From: Fagopyrum homotropicum
Lineage: Eukaryota; Streptophyta; Magnoliopsida; Caryophyllales; Polygonaceae
Direction of reading: 5' to 3'
DNA length: 64,000 nt
NCBI GenBank assembly: GCA_033239125.1
Contig: BSWB01000001.1
Span: forward strand, 880,501 to 944,500
Positions within the stretch are counted from its first letter, which is position 1, and every line of letters starts with the position of its first letter. The translations under genes were made by a program, and so were the position numbers. Below the pieces are notes generated by a model. That model was not told where the DNA came from, did not search any database, and saw only the letters and a list, made by a program, of their open reading frames with translations. Below, in pieces: positions 31,959 to 44,892 of this stretch.

Positions 31959-34900
31959 ATGGCGAAGTTGGAGAAATTGGCGTCGATTGACGCGCAACTG
32001 AGGTTGCTTGCTCCTGCGAAAGTTTCGGAGGATGATAAGCTTGTTGAGTATGATGCTCTTTTGCTTGATCGTTTTCTTGACATTCTTCAGTCTTTGCACG
32101 GAGAGGATATCAGAGAAACGGTATGTGTTCTTACGATTACTTTTTCGTTGGAAGGATTTGCTTTTTTGATGTTTTTATTTTCTGGTAGGGTTTTGTTGGT
32201 ATGCGGTTTGTGTTTGATGATTTATGTTGCACTTTTGTGCCTTAAGGCTTGTATTTTTGTCTTGCGATTGTTACGGTGTTGTTGGCTTTTGAGGAAAATG
32301 TGAAGAGATTTATTGTTGTTGACTGGAGGAATTTTTTTTATATAAACTAATAAATTCTCCTTGACCAGTTTGCTTTGATCTACTCTTAGCTAAGGGTATT
32401 ACTGATTGCTACTTCTCTAGCTTGCTTTTTTTTATATTTATGAAAATCATAGATTCTTCTTGACCATATTTTCTTCTTACCTCCTCCTTGGAAGTTGAAA
32501 AGATTTATGTGATTTGCTTTCTGGTTTTGACAACTTCACTGGTACTTTTGAGATTATCTCAATTTAGTTGTCTTGTGGTTGTGAAGAATTTTTCTAGTTC
32601 ATGGTAACACATGGATTCCATATCCATTCTCGTGAAATATCAGATTAACGGGGTACAAGTTATAGTTTCTGTGTTGACCAGTGGTGACCGCTGAATCACA
32701 GAATTTGCTCTGTCTCACACTTTTAAGAAGTTAAAATAGGTGACACACGGGTGGCTATTCCTTCTGAGTGTAGATGAACAGATTACAGTTCAGAATTGAA
32801 GTTTTTATTTGCAGAAGATTTTTGTTTTCCTTGTTTTCAACGAGACTACTTTTAAAAGCTAATGTTAACTCATTGCATAACCTTTTGATTCCACAAACAC
32901 TGAACGAGTATCATTTATGTTTCAGGTTCAAGAGTTGTATGAGTATGCAGCTGAATATGAGAGGACACATGATCCTCAAAAGCTGGAGGAGATTGGGAAA
33001 ATGATTACTAGCTTTGATGCTGGGGATTCCATTGTAGTTACTAAATCAATGACCCACATGCTTAACTTGGCTAATCTTGCTGAGGAAGTACAGATAGCTC
33101 ACCGTAGGAGAATTAAGAAATTCAAGAAAGGGGATTTCAATGATGAAAGTTCTGCAACTACCGAATCAGATATTGAGGAAACAATAAGGAGACTTGTGGT
33201 TGATCTGAAGAAATCTCCTCAAGAAGTTTTTGATGCTCTGAAGAACCAGACGGTTGATCTGGTTTTTACTGCTCATCCTACCCAATCTGTTCGTAGGTCT
33301 TTACTTCAAAAGCATGGAAGGTTTGTAATCCAGCTGACTCATCTCTTTGGTTGTTTTATGCTTAGGTGGTCTAGAAATATTTGCACATGTTTTTAAGTAT
33401 TACTTTCTGTGATGTTAGTGAAAGGTCTAAAATTTGCTTCTTTGAAGCGTACCAAAATTATTTGAGTCGGGGGTTTGCTGTCCATATGACATTGTTAAGT
33501 GGTTCTTTGTTTTGTGTTTCAGGATAAGAAATTGCTTGACACAGTTGTATGCAAAAGATATTACTCCTGATGATAAACAGGAGCTGGATGAGGCTTTGCA
33601 AAGAGAGGTATACTATTTGGAGTACTATTGTGAATATAATATCTTTTGTTTTTACCATCAATGTGATACAGTGATGGGTAAAAAGTAGATCTCTGGCGTG
33701 AAGGAACATGCACTAGGCAGTAGGCATGGCTCGACCTTAGTTTTGAATCATTATCCTTCTGGATTTCATATAAGATAATTTTGTATGCATTGGTGATTCA
33801 GTGACATCTTTTTTCGTCCTTTCTTCTGTGATAATGCATATATGACCTATATTTCTGCATTTTTTTCCATAGATTCAAGCTGCATTCCGTACTGATGAGA
33901 TAAGGAGGACTCCCCCAACTCCACAGGATGAGATGAGGGCAGGGATGAGCTACTTCCATGAAACCATTTGGAAAGGTGTTCCAAAGTTCTTGCGGCGTGT
34001 TGACACGGCATTGAAGAATATTGGAATAAATGAGCGTGTTCCCTACAATGCACCTCTTATTCAGTTCTCATCTTGGATGGGTGGTGATCGTGATGGTACG
34101 GTATCTCATATGTGTTACTTAAATTACGGTCTTAGTTCCTTTTGTAAATTTAACTTATAAAATTATGTCGATATTGGAATGCAGGAAACCCAAGGGTAAC
34201 CCCTGAGGTAACTAGAGATGTTTGCTTATTAGCTAGAATGATGGCTGCTAACCTGTATTTCTCTCAAATAGAGGATCTCATGTTTGAGGTATCAATTGAA
34301 CTTAAATCTTTGTATTATTGGGGCTCAACTGCGTGTTACAACATTGCGAGTTCTACTGTTGTATACATAATCTCTTGCTTGACAGCTGTCAATGTGGAGG
34401 TGCAATGATGAACTCCGTGCTCGAGCAGAAGAATTGCACAAGTATTCGAAAAGGGATGCAAAACACTATATTGGTATGTCTTTGCAACTTCTCTCTTGCT
34501 GAGGAGAATAATTTCTTGTTTTTCTGCTGATAAATGATGTTCGTAAATGGGAAATTGCATGACAGTAGCCGCATACTGTAAATTCTAAAAATAACTTCAA
34601 CCAAGCTTGGCATATTGTTGACTGGCTGATCTGTTTCTGTTTTCTTACTCTCCAAAGAGAATTATTTATGATGATAACTTGCTTCTCTGGTACACGTTTA
34701 CAGAGTTCTGGAAGAAGATCCCACCAAATGAGCCTTACCGTGTTGTTCTTTCTGATGTGAGGGATAAGCTTTATACCACTCGAGAGCGGGCAAGACAACT
34801 GTTGGCAGACGGTGCTTCTGATTTCCCTGAAGAAGCAACTTATACTCATATTGATCAGGTATATTCCTTAATTATGCTATAAAAGATACTTTATAACTTG

Positions 34901-37155
34901 TTTTGGCTATTTAAATAGTTCTGAAATGTATCATTCTCAACTCAAAATATCCAAGGAATTTTTTTCAATAGTAGCATAAGAAAATTCTTACATGGAATAC
35001 GATTATTGGTTAGAATATCATGCACATTGTTCATCGAAGCTCAATGTTACCTACCGGAGGAGAGAGGAAAATAAGAAACATTTAGTTATACTAACTATCA
35101 TTTGTGATTTTGACCTTGGTTTCTGGCATATTTGTAGTTTCTAGAGCCCCTTGAACTGTGCTACAGATCGCTTTGTGACTGTGGTGATCGTCCCATTGCT
35201 GATGGAAGCCTTCTTGATTTCATGAGACAAGTTTCAACTTTTGGCCTATCATTTGTCAGACTTGACATTAGGCAGGAATCTGACAAGCACACAGATGTCT
35301 TGGATGCCATCACAAACCACCTAAACATTGGATCTTACAGAGAATGGTCAGAAGAAAAAAGACAAGAGTGGCTTCTATCTGAACTTCGTGGTAAGCGGCC
35401 TTTGTTTGGTCATGATCTTCCTAAAACCGAAGAAATTGCAGATGTGTTGGACACATTTCATGTGATCTCTGAGCTCCCTGCTGATAACTTTGGTGCCTAC
35501 ATTATCTCAATGGCTACTGCACCATCTGATGTACTTGCTGTTGAGCTCCTGCAACGCGAGTGCCACATTAAGAAGCCCTTAAGGGTGGTTCCCTTGTTTG
35601 AAAAGTTGGCTGATCTGGAGGCTGCCCCTGCCGCCTTGGCACGCCTCTTCTCGGTTGACTGGTACAAAAACAGGATTGATGGGAAGCAAGAAGTTATGAT
35701 CGGTTACTCTGATTCCGGAAAGGATGCTGGTCGTCTCTCTGCTGCATGGCAGCTGTATAAGGTTCAAGAGGAGCTGATCAAGGTAGCCAAGCAGTATGGG
35801 GTGAAGCTTACCATGTTTCACGGTCGTGGTGGGACCGTAGGGAGAGGAGGAGGTCCCACCCATCTTGCTATTTTGTCTCAGCCACCCGACACCATTCAAG
35901 GCTCGCTCCGTGTCACTGTGCAAGGTGAGGTTATTGAACAGTCTTTTGGAGAGGAGCATTTATGCTTTAGAACTCTCCAACGTTACACCGCTGCTACCCT
36001 TGAGCACGGTATGAATCCGCCTAAATCACCTAGACCCGAATGGAGGGCTCTTCTCGATGAGATGGCTGTCGTCGCCACCAAGGAATACCGCTCCATCGTT
36101 TTCCAAGAACCTCGGTTTGTCGAGTACTTTCGCCTTGTAAGTATTCTGTTTTTGTATTCCATTCTCTTAAATGGATATAATTTTCTTTAGTAACTCATAA
36201 ATATGTTTGCTGATCTTCTTCTTATCCTTAATATTACAGGCAACTCCAGAGTTGGAGTATGGACGCATGAACATCGGTAGTCGTCCATCAAAGAGGAAAC
36301 CAAGTGGAGGAATCGAGTCTCTACGTGCTATTCCATGGATCTTTGCTTGGACACAGACTCGGTTCCATCTCCCCGTATGGCTTGGATTTGGAGCTGCATT
36401 TAAGCAAGCCATTGAGAAAGATATAAGGAATCTTAACATGCTCAAGGAAATGTACCTCATGTGGCCTTTCTTTAGAGTCACCATTGATTTGCTCGAAATG
36501 GTGTTCGCCAAGGGAGACCCAGGTATTGCTGCCTTGTACGATAAACTTCTAGTCTCCGAGGAGCTGTTGCCGTTCGGAGAACGCTTAAGGGATAACTACG
36601 AGGAAACCAAACATCTTCTTCTCGAGGTACCTTCTCAGCTCCATCACCTTACTTGTTTCGGATGCATAGACAGAGTTTTATGGACTATACTACATTTTGG
36701 CTCTTAATGTTGTTTGGATGTCCTCTTATATAATGCATGTAAGGCTGTTTAATTTCTGGTCCATACCCGGTTTTTGACTGACCTGGACCAGCCGGGTCAG
36801 TTCTGGGTCCAGGGCCGGTTTGATTTTAAGTCTCAATCTGATTTGTCATATATTTCAGGTTGCTGGGCATAAGGATCTCCTGGAAGAAGACCCATACCTA
36901 AAGCAAAGACTAAGACTTCGCGACTCGTATATCACAACCCTTAACGTCTGTCAAGCCTACACGCTGAAGAGGATTCGTGATCCCGACTATCATGTGACTG
37001 TGAGGCCACATCTGTCAAAGGAAGTTATTGAGTCGAACAAGCCCGCTGCTGAGCTCGTCAAGCTGAACCCTACAAGCGAGTATGCTCCTGGTCTCGAAGA
37101 CACTCTTATCCTCACCATGAAGGGCATTGCTGCTGGCATGCAGAACACTGGCTGA
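31959..37155 (+). CDS. PPC: Phosphoenolpyruvate carboxylase, plant-type, C3 form
   Basis: Cytosolic enzyme that carboxylates PEP with bicarbonate to oxaloacetate. Exons: 31959-32120, 32926-33320, 33523-33607, 33873-34095, 34185-34288, 34386-34473, 34704-34858, 35138-36136, 36240-36626, 36859-37155; 964 residues, normal length. The phosphorylation motif [10 protein letters not shown] puts the regulatory Ser at residue 9. Catalytic His171 lies in VFTAHPTQS. The [10 protein letters not shown] and [14 protein letters not shown] motifs are intact, and the C-terminal QNTG typical of plant-type PEPC is present. Residue 773 is Ala (IFAWTQ), where C4 enzymes carry Ser. Residue 883 is Arg (KQRLRLRD), the malate-sensitive C3 state in Flaveria comparisons. 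A housekeeping anaplerotic role is inferred. The start is the first ATG of the MAKLEKLAS frame. There is a probable leader intron upstream. Confidence 0.98.
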
Positions 37156-38895
37156 AGCGTCTAATAAACGGCTATATATATATATATATTCTCTATGGGT
37201 GTTCCCTAGTGTATCTCCGATGGTACAGTATGTATGGTGGTTTTCTTTTGTGAATTTGAATAACTTATGTATCAGACATATGGTAATGAAAATTTGAGCT
37301 CTGGGTATTTATAGTATTTCAGTGATATGGAGAAATGTGAAAATTGACTGTTTGGAGTGCGAATGCAATTATGAACAAAGCTGAGGATATTTTATGTAAT
37401 TTAAAGCTACATGAGCATGATTATCTAGTAATTCCCTTGTAATTTGGATCGAATGTCACGATTTTTGGGATGAGTTGTTTGGGGATATGAGGCTAATCTG
37501 TTGGAGTTGGTGTTGTTGCGGAACAAAAACAAGCTATGAACCAGAGCGGCAATTACTGTGACTGTTATGGAAATTGTGAGACAAAGAACGCACCGTCCCG
37601 CCGCTTTCTCAGCGTCCACTTTGTCTCCAAACGCGTCGTTTCATCTCTCTTCAAAGGGTCATACTCCAATCTCTGCTCTTACTATGAATACATATAATAA
37701 TATTATTAAACCAATAGTAATAAAATTCAAATTAATGTCTAATATAAAATATAAAAACTACAATGATTTTAGTTATTTATAATTTATAGAAATTAATAGC
37801 TAATATAAAATGTAAAAAAATAAAATTGTGAAAGCACTCGAGTCGTGTCAACAAGAGTTGCGTGAATACACGCTCAACACATAAGCCAGATGAGATCTAT
37901 TATAAAACCAATCTATTAGGTTATTACTTATTTAGATATGTGATTGAATTATAAAACCAATCTATTAGGTTAATACACGCTCAACACATAGGTAAAACAT
38001 TACCCCGGTACCACCTCTAGCCAGTCTGGTCAAAAGTGTCATGACTTTATCAAAAGGAACTTGAATATCCAGCTCCGACATGCCTACCGTGAGGCGAATA
38101 ATATCGCGGATTGTCTTGCTACTCTAGCTTTTGGTTTTCCTTTTGGTTTAAGTGTACTGCCTCCTGAGAGTGTATTGATCTTTTACATTGCGATGTAAGA
38201 GATCGGGCTATCCCCGCGTGAGTATTACTTAGTCCTTTTTCCATATATATAATAAGCGCGACTAGATGCGTCGGAGACCATTGACTCTTCTTCTCACCAA
38301 AAAAAATATGTGATTGAATATTGGCCTTATTAGGTCAAAGAGAGGAGATTATTCATATGATTATAATATCATGATAATCTAAAATTATATTATAATCAAG
38401 TTGAATTGAATGAAACAAATGATAAGAGTAATTCTTAAAATTATTTTTCTATAATAATCCCCAAATAACCCAAAAATATAGTTAGTTGAACAGGGCATCC
38501 TGTTTCGTACAGATGAGACTGCCATCCATTTACATAATGCGTCCTCATAAATTTTGTCAACTCTGTCCATATAGCAATGAAAGAGTCGGTGCGTGCGTAT
38601 GACTTGATTGCTAAGCCAATCTCTAAAACTTATTTTAATCATACGATTTGAGTTTATTGAGTAGAGATAAAGACATACCACGTGCATGAGCCATGCTAGC
38701 TAAGTTATATATACCACGTACTTCGTGATGCAATAACAAAAAAAAATATACCAATAAGCTCTTAGTTGGATCCAAAAAGAAAACTTTGATCTTTGTGTTC
38801 ATCTTATTCAAATTTCTTCTGCTATTGATCAGTTCAACTACCATAGCCTTCATACGCCGTCGGGTGCGCACACTATACTCATATCAATCTCAAAA
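37156..38895. other. Intergenic region between PEPC and HIPP genes
   Basis: PEPC 3' UTR (to about 37300) is followed by AT-rich DNA and a LINE 3' fragment with target-site duplication (37950-38305). Then comes the HIPP promoter, with a TATATATA tract near 38706. Direct repeats around 37865-37990 are described with the LINE fragment. No gene seen. Confidence 0.65.
37950..38305 (+). mobile_element. 5'-truncated LINE fragment with target-site duplication
   Basis: Translation from about 38060 reads LNIQLRHAYREANNIADCLA, then TLAFGFPFGL, the RNase H C-terminus of a plant non-LTR retrotransposon; a stop follows at about 38198. It ends with ACC and an oligo-A tract. ATATGTGATTGAAT occurs immediately before (37936-37949) and after (38306-38319), a 14-bp target-site duplication. 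The first 40 bases of the insert repeat two pieces of the upstream flank (37865-37883 and 37900-37922), suggesting template switching during insertion. Confidence 0.75.
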
Positions 38896-40328
38896 ATGAC
38901 TACGGTAAGCTTGTTATCCATTACTCATCGAGTTATATATCATATATGTTCATCAAAATCTCGGAATTGGTCTTAGGAAATGAAACTTAGATTTGTTGTA
39001 TGTAAGTCGTTAGGTGCGTTAGATCTGACAACAAGCGTACGTAATTGATCCATGTGGGTCTCACAAATCACATACATATCAGATACGTCTGTCCGTCCGG
39101 GTTATACGTACGCCGTATGTTAGACATGTGTATATTTGCACGTCGGAATTGATATTAGGAAATGAAACTTAGATTTGTTGTCTCTCCCGTGAAAAAAGAC
39201 GTAGTTAAGTCGTTATATGCGTCAAATCTGCCGGCAAGTGTAGATGATCTATGTGCGTCTCACAAATCGCATACATATTAGATACGTATGTCAGTCCGTT
39301 CCGTAAGTACACCGTATGTTAGACATGTGCATATGTGCACGACATAAATCCGAATCGTGGATTTTGATCTAGTTGTTCTTATTTCTCGCATTCCTACTCG
39401 TTTTCATCGAAATGTATCTTTTGTAATATTAAGTGAGATTGCAAGTTTAACTGGTGAATATATTTACTTCGTATTTTGTGTAGATTACAGAGATGAGAGT
39501 GCACATGGATTGCCCTGGATGTGAAGCCACAGTCAAGAAATCTCTTCGGAAAATGAAAGGTACTCATTGTTTTACACTCTTTAATAGCTCACTACTATAA
39601 AATTTGTAGAATTGATAATAATAATTCATTTTAATATTTATATTGAAAATGAAAATAAAATTAAGGATTTTTCCTCTTGGTGTCATCAAGGTTTAGACTT
39701 TTTCTCTTGATATCCAGTAAGTTTCAAAATTTCACTTAGTGTCCTCATGGTTCAATTTGTTTGCTCTTTTAATTATTTTTTTAATGAATTTTAATGTAAT
39801 ATATTAAGAATGGGTATAAAAAGGAAATAAATGAAAGCTTGAGAGCACCAAAATTTGAAACTTAATAGATATCAAGAGGAAAATCCAAATCTTGATGACA
39901 CCAAAAGAAAAAATCCTCTAAAACCGAAAAACTAACTACAGAATGTGTACAAACTTGTAGGAGTGGATGAAGTAGACATAGATATGGCGATGCAGAAGGT
40001 AACAGTAACAGGCAGTGCAGACCAAATGAAGATCCTAAAGACAGTGAGAAGAACAGGCAAGAGAGCGGAGCTATGGCAATTCCCATACAATCCCGAGATC
40101 CGAAGCCAAACGCACCACCAATGCAACCAACACAACTCCGACGGCTCAGTGGCGGTTGTGTCACAGTTCACTCAACCTCAGCCTTCTTCCTCTTACAACT
40201 ATTACAAGCATGGCTACCAAGGCGACGCTTACCAAGGATACTCTTACTATAATAACTCATCTATGGGCGCTGCACGTGGTGGCGATGTGTTTAGTGATGA
40301 AAATCCTCATGGTTGTTACGTTATGTAA
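38896..40328 (+). CDS. Heavy-metal-associated isoprenylated plant protein (HIPP)
   Basis: Small metallochaperone-like protein of 150 residues. Exons: 38896-38904 (only ATG ACT ACG), 39484-39559, 39961-40328. The HMA domain covers about residues 4-70, with the metal-binding MDCPGC (Cys13, Cys16) and a typical beta-alpha-beta pattern (RVHMDCPGC, VTVTGSADQMKILKTVRRTG). The C-terminal half is Tyr/Gln/Asn-rich. The protein ends CYVM, a CaaX box for farnesylation that would anchor it at membranes. The exon structure (tiny first exon, split HMA) is usual for single-HMA HIPPs. Intron 1 carries a ~180-bp tandem duplication. The bound metal and partners cannot be told from the sequence. Confidence 0.92.
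38961..39341. repeat. ~182-bp tandem duplication in HIPP intron 1
   Basis: Copy 1 starts TCGGAATTGGTCTTAGGAAA at 38961; copy 2 starts TCGGAATTGATATTAGGAAA at 39143. Both contain GAAACTTAGATTTGTTGT, TCTCACAAATC, CATACATAT and GTTAGACATGTG in the same order. Copy 2 has a short extra segment (TCTCCCGTGAAAAAAGACG). Each copy holds TACGTA/CGTACG words. Confidence 0.85.
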
Positions 40329-40766
40329 GATTATTTTGATCATTTTTCTTGTGTTTGATCTTGTTGTTTGCTTTGAATCTATGATATGTAAGTACTTTTG
40401 TTATGGGAAATATATTTGAGATTTGATTTCATGAAATTGTACTCTTCATTATTATAAAATTAAGAATATTACTAACTAGGCCTTTTAGCGATATTATTCT
40501 GGAAGTAGACCGCAATTTTGATAACGGGACCTTTTTGAAAAACTAGAGTGGTAACTAAGCTTTTTAATGTTTTAATTAAGTAAATATACCTCAATCTTTT
40601 GTATTTATTTTAAACTCTACACACTATTATCTGGTACATTTACTATACACAAAACTATAAAAAGTCTAGTAAACCAAATTGTTTCAAAAAATAATTGGGT
40701 ACACAAAATAAAAAAAGTCTATTTGGCCAAATTCTTTAATTTTTTATGATTGGGTGTAGGTTTTTA

Positions 40767-40839
<73 letters not shown>

Positions 40840-41586
40840 ACTATTATCTTTCCGGTGCTAGGTAGAAATTTAAAGTAGTGTGTTGTATAATGAAATAAAT
40901 TTTAACATAATAGTGTTTGATGGTTCAATTAGCGACAATCAACATAGTTTTCGGTACTTTGTATTCTTTTCTCATCTTGTTTCTTAAAGGTTAGTCCATC
41001 TACTGTTTTTACAAGGTTTTACGAGCCGACATAATTATCTTGAGTATCAAATCTCTTTCTCCTTAAAAAAAAAGTATTTTGACTAAATAAAGATGGTGTA
41101 CAACATTTCATTTTAGTCGATAAATAAATATAATTTTTAGTTATTAATAATATTTTATTTTCATGAAAAGATTTTACACTTTTTTTTAGCACCTACATTG
41201 GGCCATATTGAAAAGACCTTTTCGGCCCACGAGCCCAGTTAATTCCCTTGTCCACAGGCCCACTGGCCCATAAGCACCGATTGCTCACGTGTCACTCTAT
41301 CATTCGCTTCTTGTATAACAACCTGTCACGTTTTCAGAGACGAGTACACACGATAGACTTTACACCCTCGCAACATGTTATAATATTCCCTTTCACAGTC
41401 ACCACCGAAAGATTCCGTGTCACAGTCGCCACCCCCCACCCCCCATTTCCACCTCCCTCTCTCTGACCTATTCTACCCCTTTTCTTCTTTAATCGATCGT
41501 CTTCAAGCGTGGGAAAGATCGAGCTATTCTCTGAACTTTGAGCTAATTAGTGAAGTTCGAGATTTTGATCAGTCAGATCTGCATCT
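40329..41586. other. Intergenic region between HIPP and 14-3-3 genes
   Basis: HIPP 3' UTR, a long TA microsatellite (40770-40837), AT-rich DNA, then a C-rich pyrimidine tract (41425-41465) that is probably the 14-3-3 leader. No gene seen. Confidence 0.65.
40770..40837. repeat. (TA)n microsatellite, about 34 units
   Basis: Uninterrupted TA run between the HIPP and 14-3-3 genes. Confidence 0.97.
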
Positions 41587-44500
41587 ATGGCATCCTCTAA
41601 AGAGCGCGAGACCTTTGTCTACACTGCTAAGCTTGCCGAGCAAGCTGAACGCTATGAAGGTTGGTTTTAACTGTCTGCTCGTCTTTCCTTGCTTGACCTA
41701 ACTGACTAGCTTACTTGATTTTGTGTTGAATCTCTTTCTAAGAGCATATTTACTTTAGATTCGATTTGGAAAAAAAATTGTGCGCGACAGATAGTCATAT
41801 GTGATTATGATGAGTTACTAGTTGCAGGAAAAATTGAAGTTGTTTATAGTTTCAATCTCATCGAAGTTGGTCGAGGTTGCTTATTTTGTCTATCTGTAAG
41901 GTTTTTAAGAACTGGAGCAGGCAAATTATAAGATGAGGTTTCTATAGTTTGATCGAGGAAAATGTATTGTGGCTTTGTGTTTATTGTTTGTTACTTGAAC
42001 AGAAATGGTGGATGCTATGAAGAACGTTGCAAAGCTTGATGTGGAGTTGACGGTGGAAGAGCGCAATTTGCTTTCAGTTGGATACAAGAATGTGGTTGGT
42101 GCCAGGAGAGCATCATGGAGGATCTTGTCTTCTATTGAGCAAAAGGAAGATTCTAAAGGGAATGAGCAGAATGTGAAACGGATTAAGGAATACAGGCAGA
42201 GGGTTGAATCTGAGCTTTCAAAGATTTGTAGTGATATTATGGCTGTTATCAATGAGCATTTGATTCCTTCTGCAACAGCTGGTGAATCCACCGTGTTCTA
42301 CTATAAGATGTATGAGGAATTATCTATTTCTGCTTTTGGAAATGCTATTTTGTCGTCATCCGGTGTTTAGTTATTGTTTATTGAGCTCTGATGAGTCGTT
42401 ATGGTTGTCGGCTTGTTGCTTGCAGGAAAGGTGATTATTACAGGTACCTGGCGGAGTTCAAGTTCGGTAATGAGAGGAAAGAAGCTGCTGACCAGTCCAT
42501 GAAAGCTTACGAGGTATTCGGTTTTTGCATCCTTCTTGATTATCTGAGTTAGATATCAACCATTTGTTTTATGCTTGAAACTGAATGTATGCTCGATTGT
42601 TTAATTCTTGTACTATGTTCTAAATGAAACACTGAGTAGTTGATCACTTTTACTCTGGATATTAGGGGGGGAAATTCCCATGATAGTATTGGAAAGAATA
42701 GAAGAGATCATTTACTTATCTGTTTTAAATGATCGTCGTTTTCTTAACTAAGATGAAAGGCTCACTTGTTATTGGCAAGTCCACTAGCAAAATGTTAATT
42801 TTGAAGGTGTTATTTTGTTCAGTTGTTCTTCATGATCAAGTGTTAATAATTGTTTCTAACTATTAAGATGTGTCACAAGTCATAATGGATATTCTTTCAG
42901 ATTACTCAATCCCTGCTCACTTTTATGGGAAGTCACCTAGGTTTTCTATATAGAAAAATTTAATGGTTTTGTGTGTGACAAGCCTTTTCTAACAGGCTCA
43001 TTTATGCCTGCTGGACCGTTGTTGCATGCAACTGCTCTCTGCGAATGAAGAATGGGCCCCAAGTTGTTATTCTATATTTAGTTCCGTAGGTCCGGTTATC
43101 ATGTACATGGATTGCCTTAACTGGAAATTTTCCGAACTTCTTTTTTTGAACATGATTCTAGGGTGATGAGGTGAATTATTATTAATGCCCCTTGACTAAT
43201 AATTCTATCAATATAACCTTTGTACATGGAACTATGGAAGGCATTACATTATATTATTCTTTTGTAAATTTTAGTGGAAACTGAGGAGATGAATTATTAC
43301 TATCCTGTTTATTTAGGAATTTCTTACTCAGGTATCATTTTTGTACATTTTGCAGGCTGCTACTAGTACTGCCGAAGCTGAATTGCCCCCTACACACCCC
43401 ATTAGGCTAGGCTTGGCTCTCAACTATTCCGTGTTTTATTACGAGATTTTGAATTCACCTGAAAGGTTTGTATGGTTTTCTTTTTTTCTTTAAAAGGTTG
43501 GGGGTGCTATTTTCTAGACCGCTTTTTAAGCTGTTCTTTATCTGTCTCTCCAGGGCTTGTCACCTCGCTAAACAGGCGTTTGATGAAGCTATCTCAGAGC
43601 TTGATTCTCTAAATGAAGATTCATACAAAGATAGCACCTTGATTATGCAGCTCCTTAGGGACAACCTCACATTGTGGACTTCTGACATTCCAGAAGATGG
43701 AGGTAATGCAAAATATATCAGAAACTTGCTTTTCTTTTTGTCAACATAGAAAATGGAATTCAGGAGTTACGTGGGTGTATAGTTAAAATTTTACAGATTA
43801 TGCTACCATCTTTTACAATGTGAAATTATTTCTTTCCATCAAGTGATGTTGATATTGAGGGGATAGCACTTTGAACTTACTATTATTAACTCATAATCAT
43901 TCCATTTTACATTATTTGGTTGGGGCATAGAAATGAACACGGAAAGATAATGGTTGAAGATAAGTAAAGGAAGCGGAAATCGTGATCTCCCTTCATCTGG
44001 AATACGAATCAAACTTTCCATTACAATGACTAAGTAAGCACCAACAAACCAGACGATCCCCAAGTGTCAGTCTAGAGAGTTTCACTGTTAATAATTAGGT
44101 TAAAACTAGAAAAAATATTAGCATAATTAATTGATAGTGTTCTATTGTTGTTTTCATTGCAATATTCTATTGGTGAAGGGTTAAAGAAGAATAAAAATGT
44201 TACACTGGGAATACAAACTACTCTACGTAGAAAGTTATCATTAAATGTCTCTGAATGACAGATATTGTGAAATGCTTTTTGAACCTAAAATGACAAATGT
44301 TTTGAAACGGAGTAGAAATTAGTGGACCAAACTCTTGTGCCCTCTCAAGCATATTGGACCAACTCTAATGCCCTCTCTAGCATATTGGACCATCAATAGG
44401 AAAAAGCGTCAAATTGTATGGTGTCCATTTTTTGTATGTATGGATTCTGTGTTATCTCGAAGAATGCTAATATCCACCCTTTTTCTACCTCCACATTGGT

Positions 44501-44892
44501 GTTTTCACTTGTTCGGAAAAATATGCTTACCAATGTTACTATGCAATCTGGCTTTAATATGTTTTTGTGCTTGTGGTCCATACAAATGGGAAGATCAATT
44601 TTCTTATCGGAAAAGTACTGTTTGATCTGATTGTGATGGGTGTTTGAGCTTGATTGCATATAGCTTGTTGTCACGGGACTAGGCATTGTTCAATTCTGGA
44701 TATACTGATTTTAGATTAATCAGTACTTTATAATTTCAATGCAAACAGATGAAAACCAGAAGGCAGATGGTGTTGGCAAAGCTCTTGGTGGAGATGATGA
44801 GGTTGAATATAAAAATCTCTCTTCTTACTTATTTAGGTTGCATTTGTCGTTGACAAGCTAACTTACTAGCGGTACTATGTTCTCTGCAGTAA
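41587..44892 (+). CDS. 14-3-3 protein (mu/D-type, epsilon group)
   Basis: Phosphoserine/phosphothreonine-binding adaptor that dimerises and regulates client proteins such as metabolic enzymes and the plasma-membrane H+-ATPase. Exons: 41587-41659, 42003-42309, 42426-42513, 43356-43465, 43554-43702, 44749-44801, plus a stop-only exon at 44890-44892; 260 residues. Signatures present: RNLLSVGYKNV (14-3-3 signature 1), ARRASWR, KGDYYRYLAEF and YKDSTLIMQLLRDNLTLWTS (signature 2). The C-terminal tail is short and acidic (KALGGDDE), as in mu/GRF9-like proteins recalled from Arabidopsis and soybean. The 3' end has two readings: splicing at GTTGAA (44802) to an acceptor directly before TAA, or read-through adding 19 residues to a TAA at 44859-44861. 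I prefer splicing because the resulting tail fits the family. Confidence 0.94.

Noticed and set aside
44802..44861. Nineteen-residue C-terminal extension of 14-3-3
   Set aside because: Tail unlike 14-3-3 proteins; an acceptor placed directly before TAA explains the end better, although the read-through form is not excluded.
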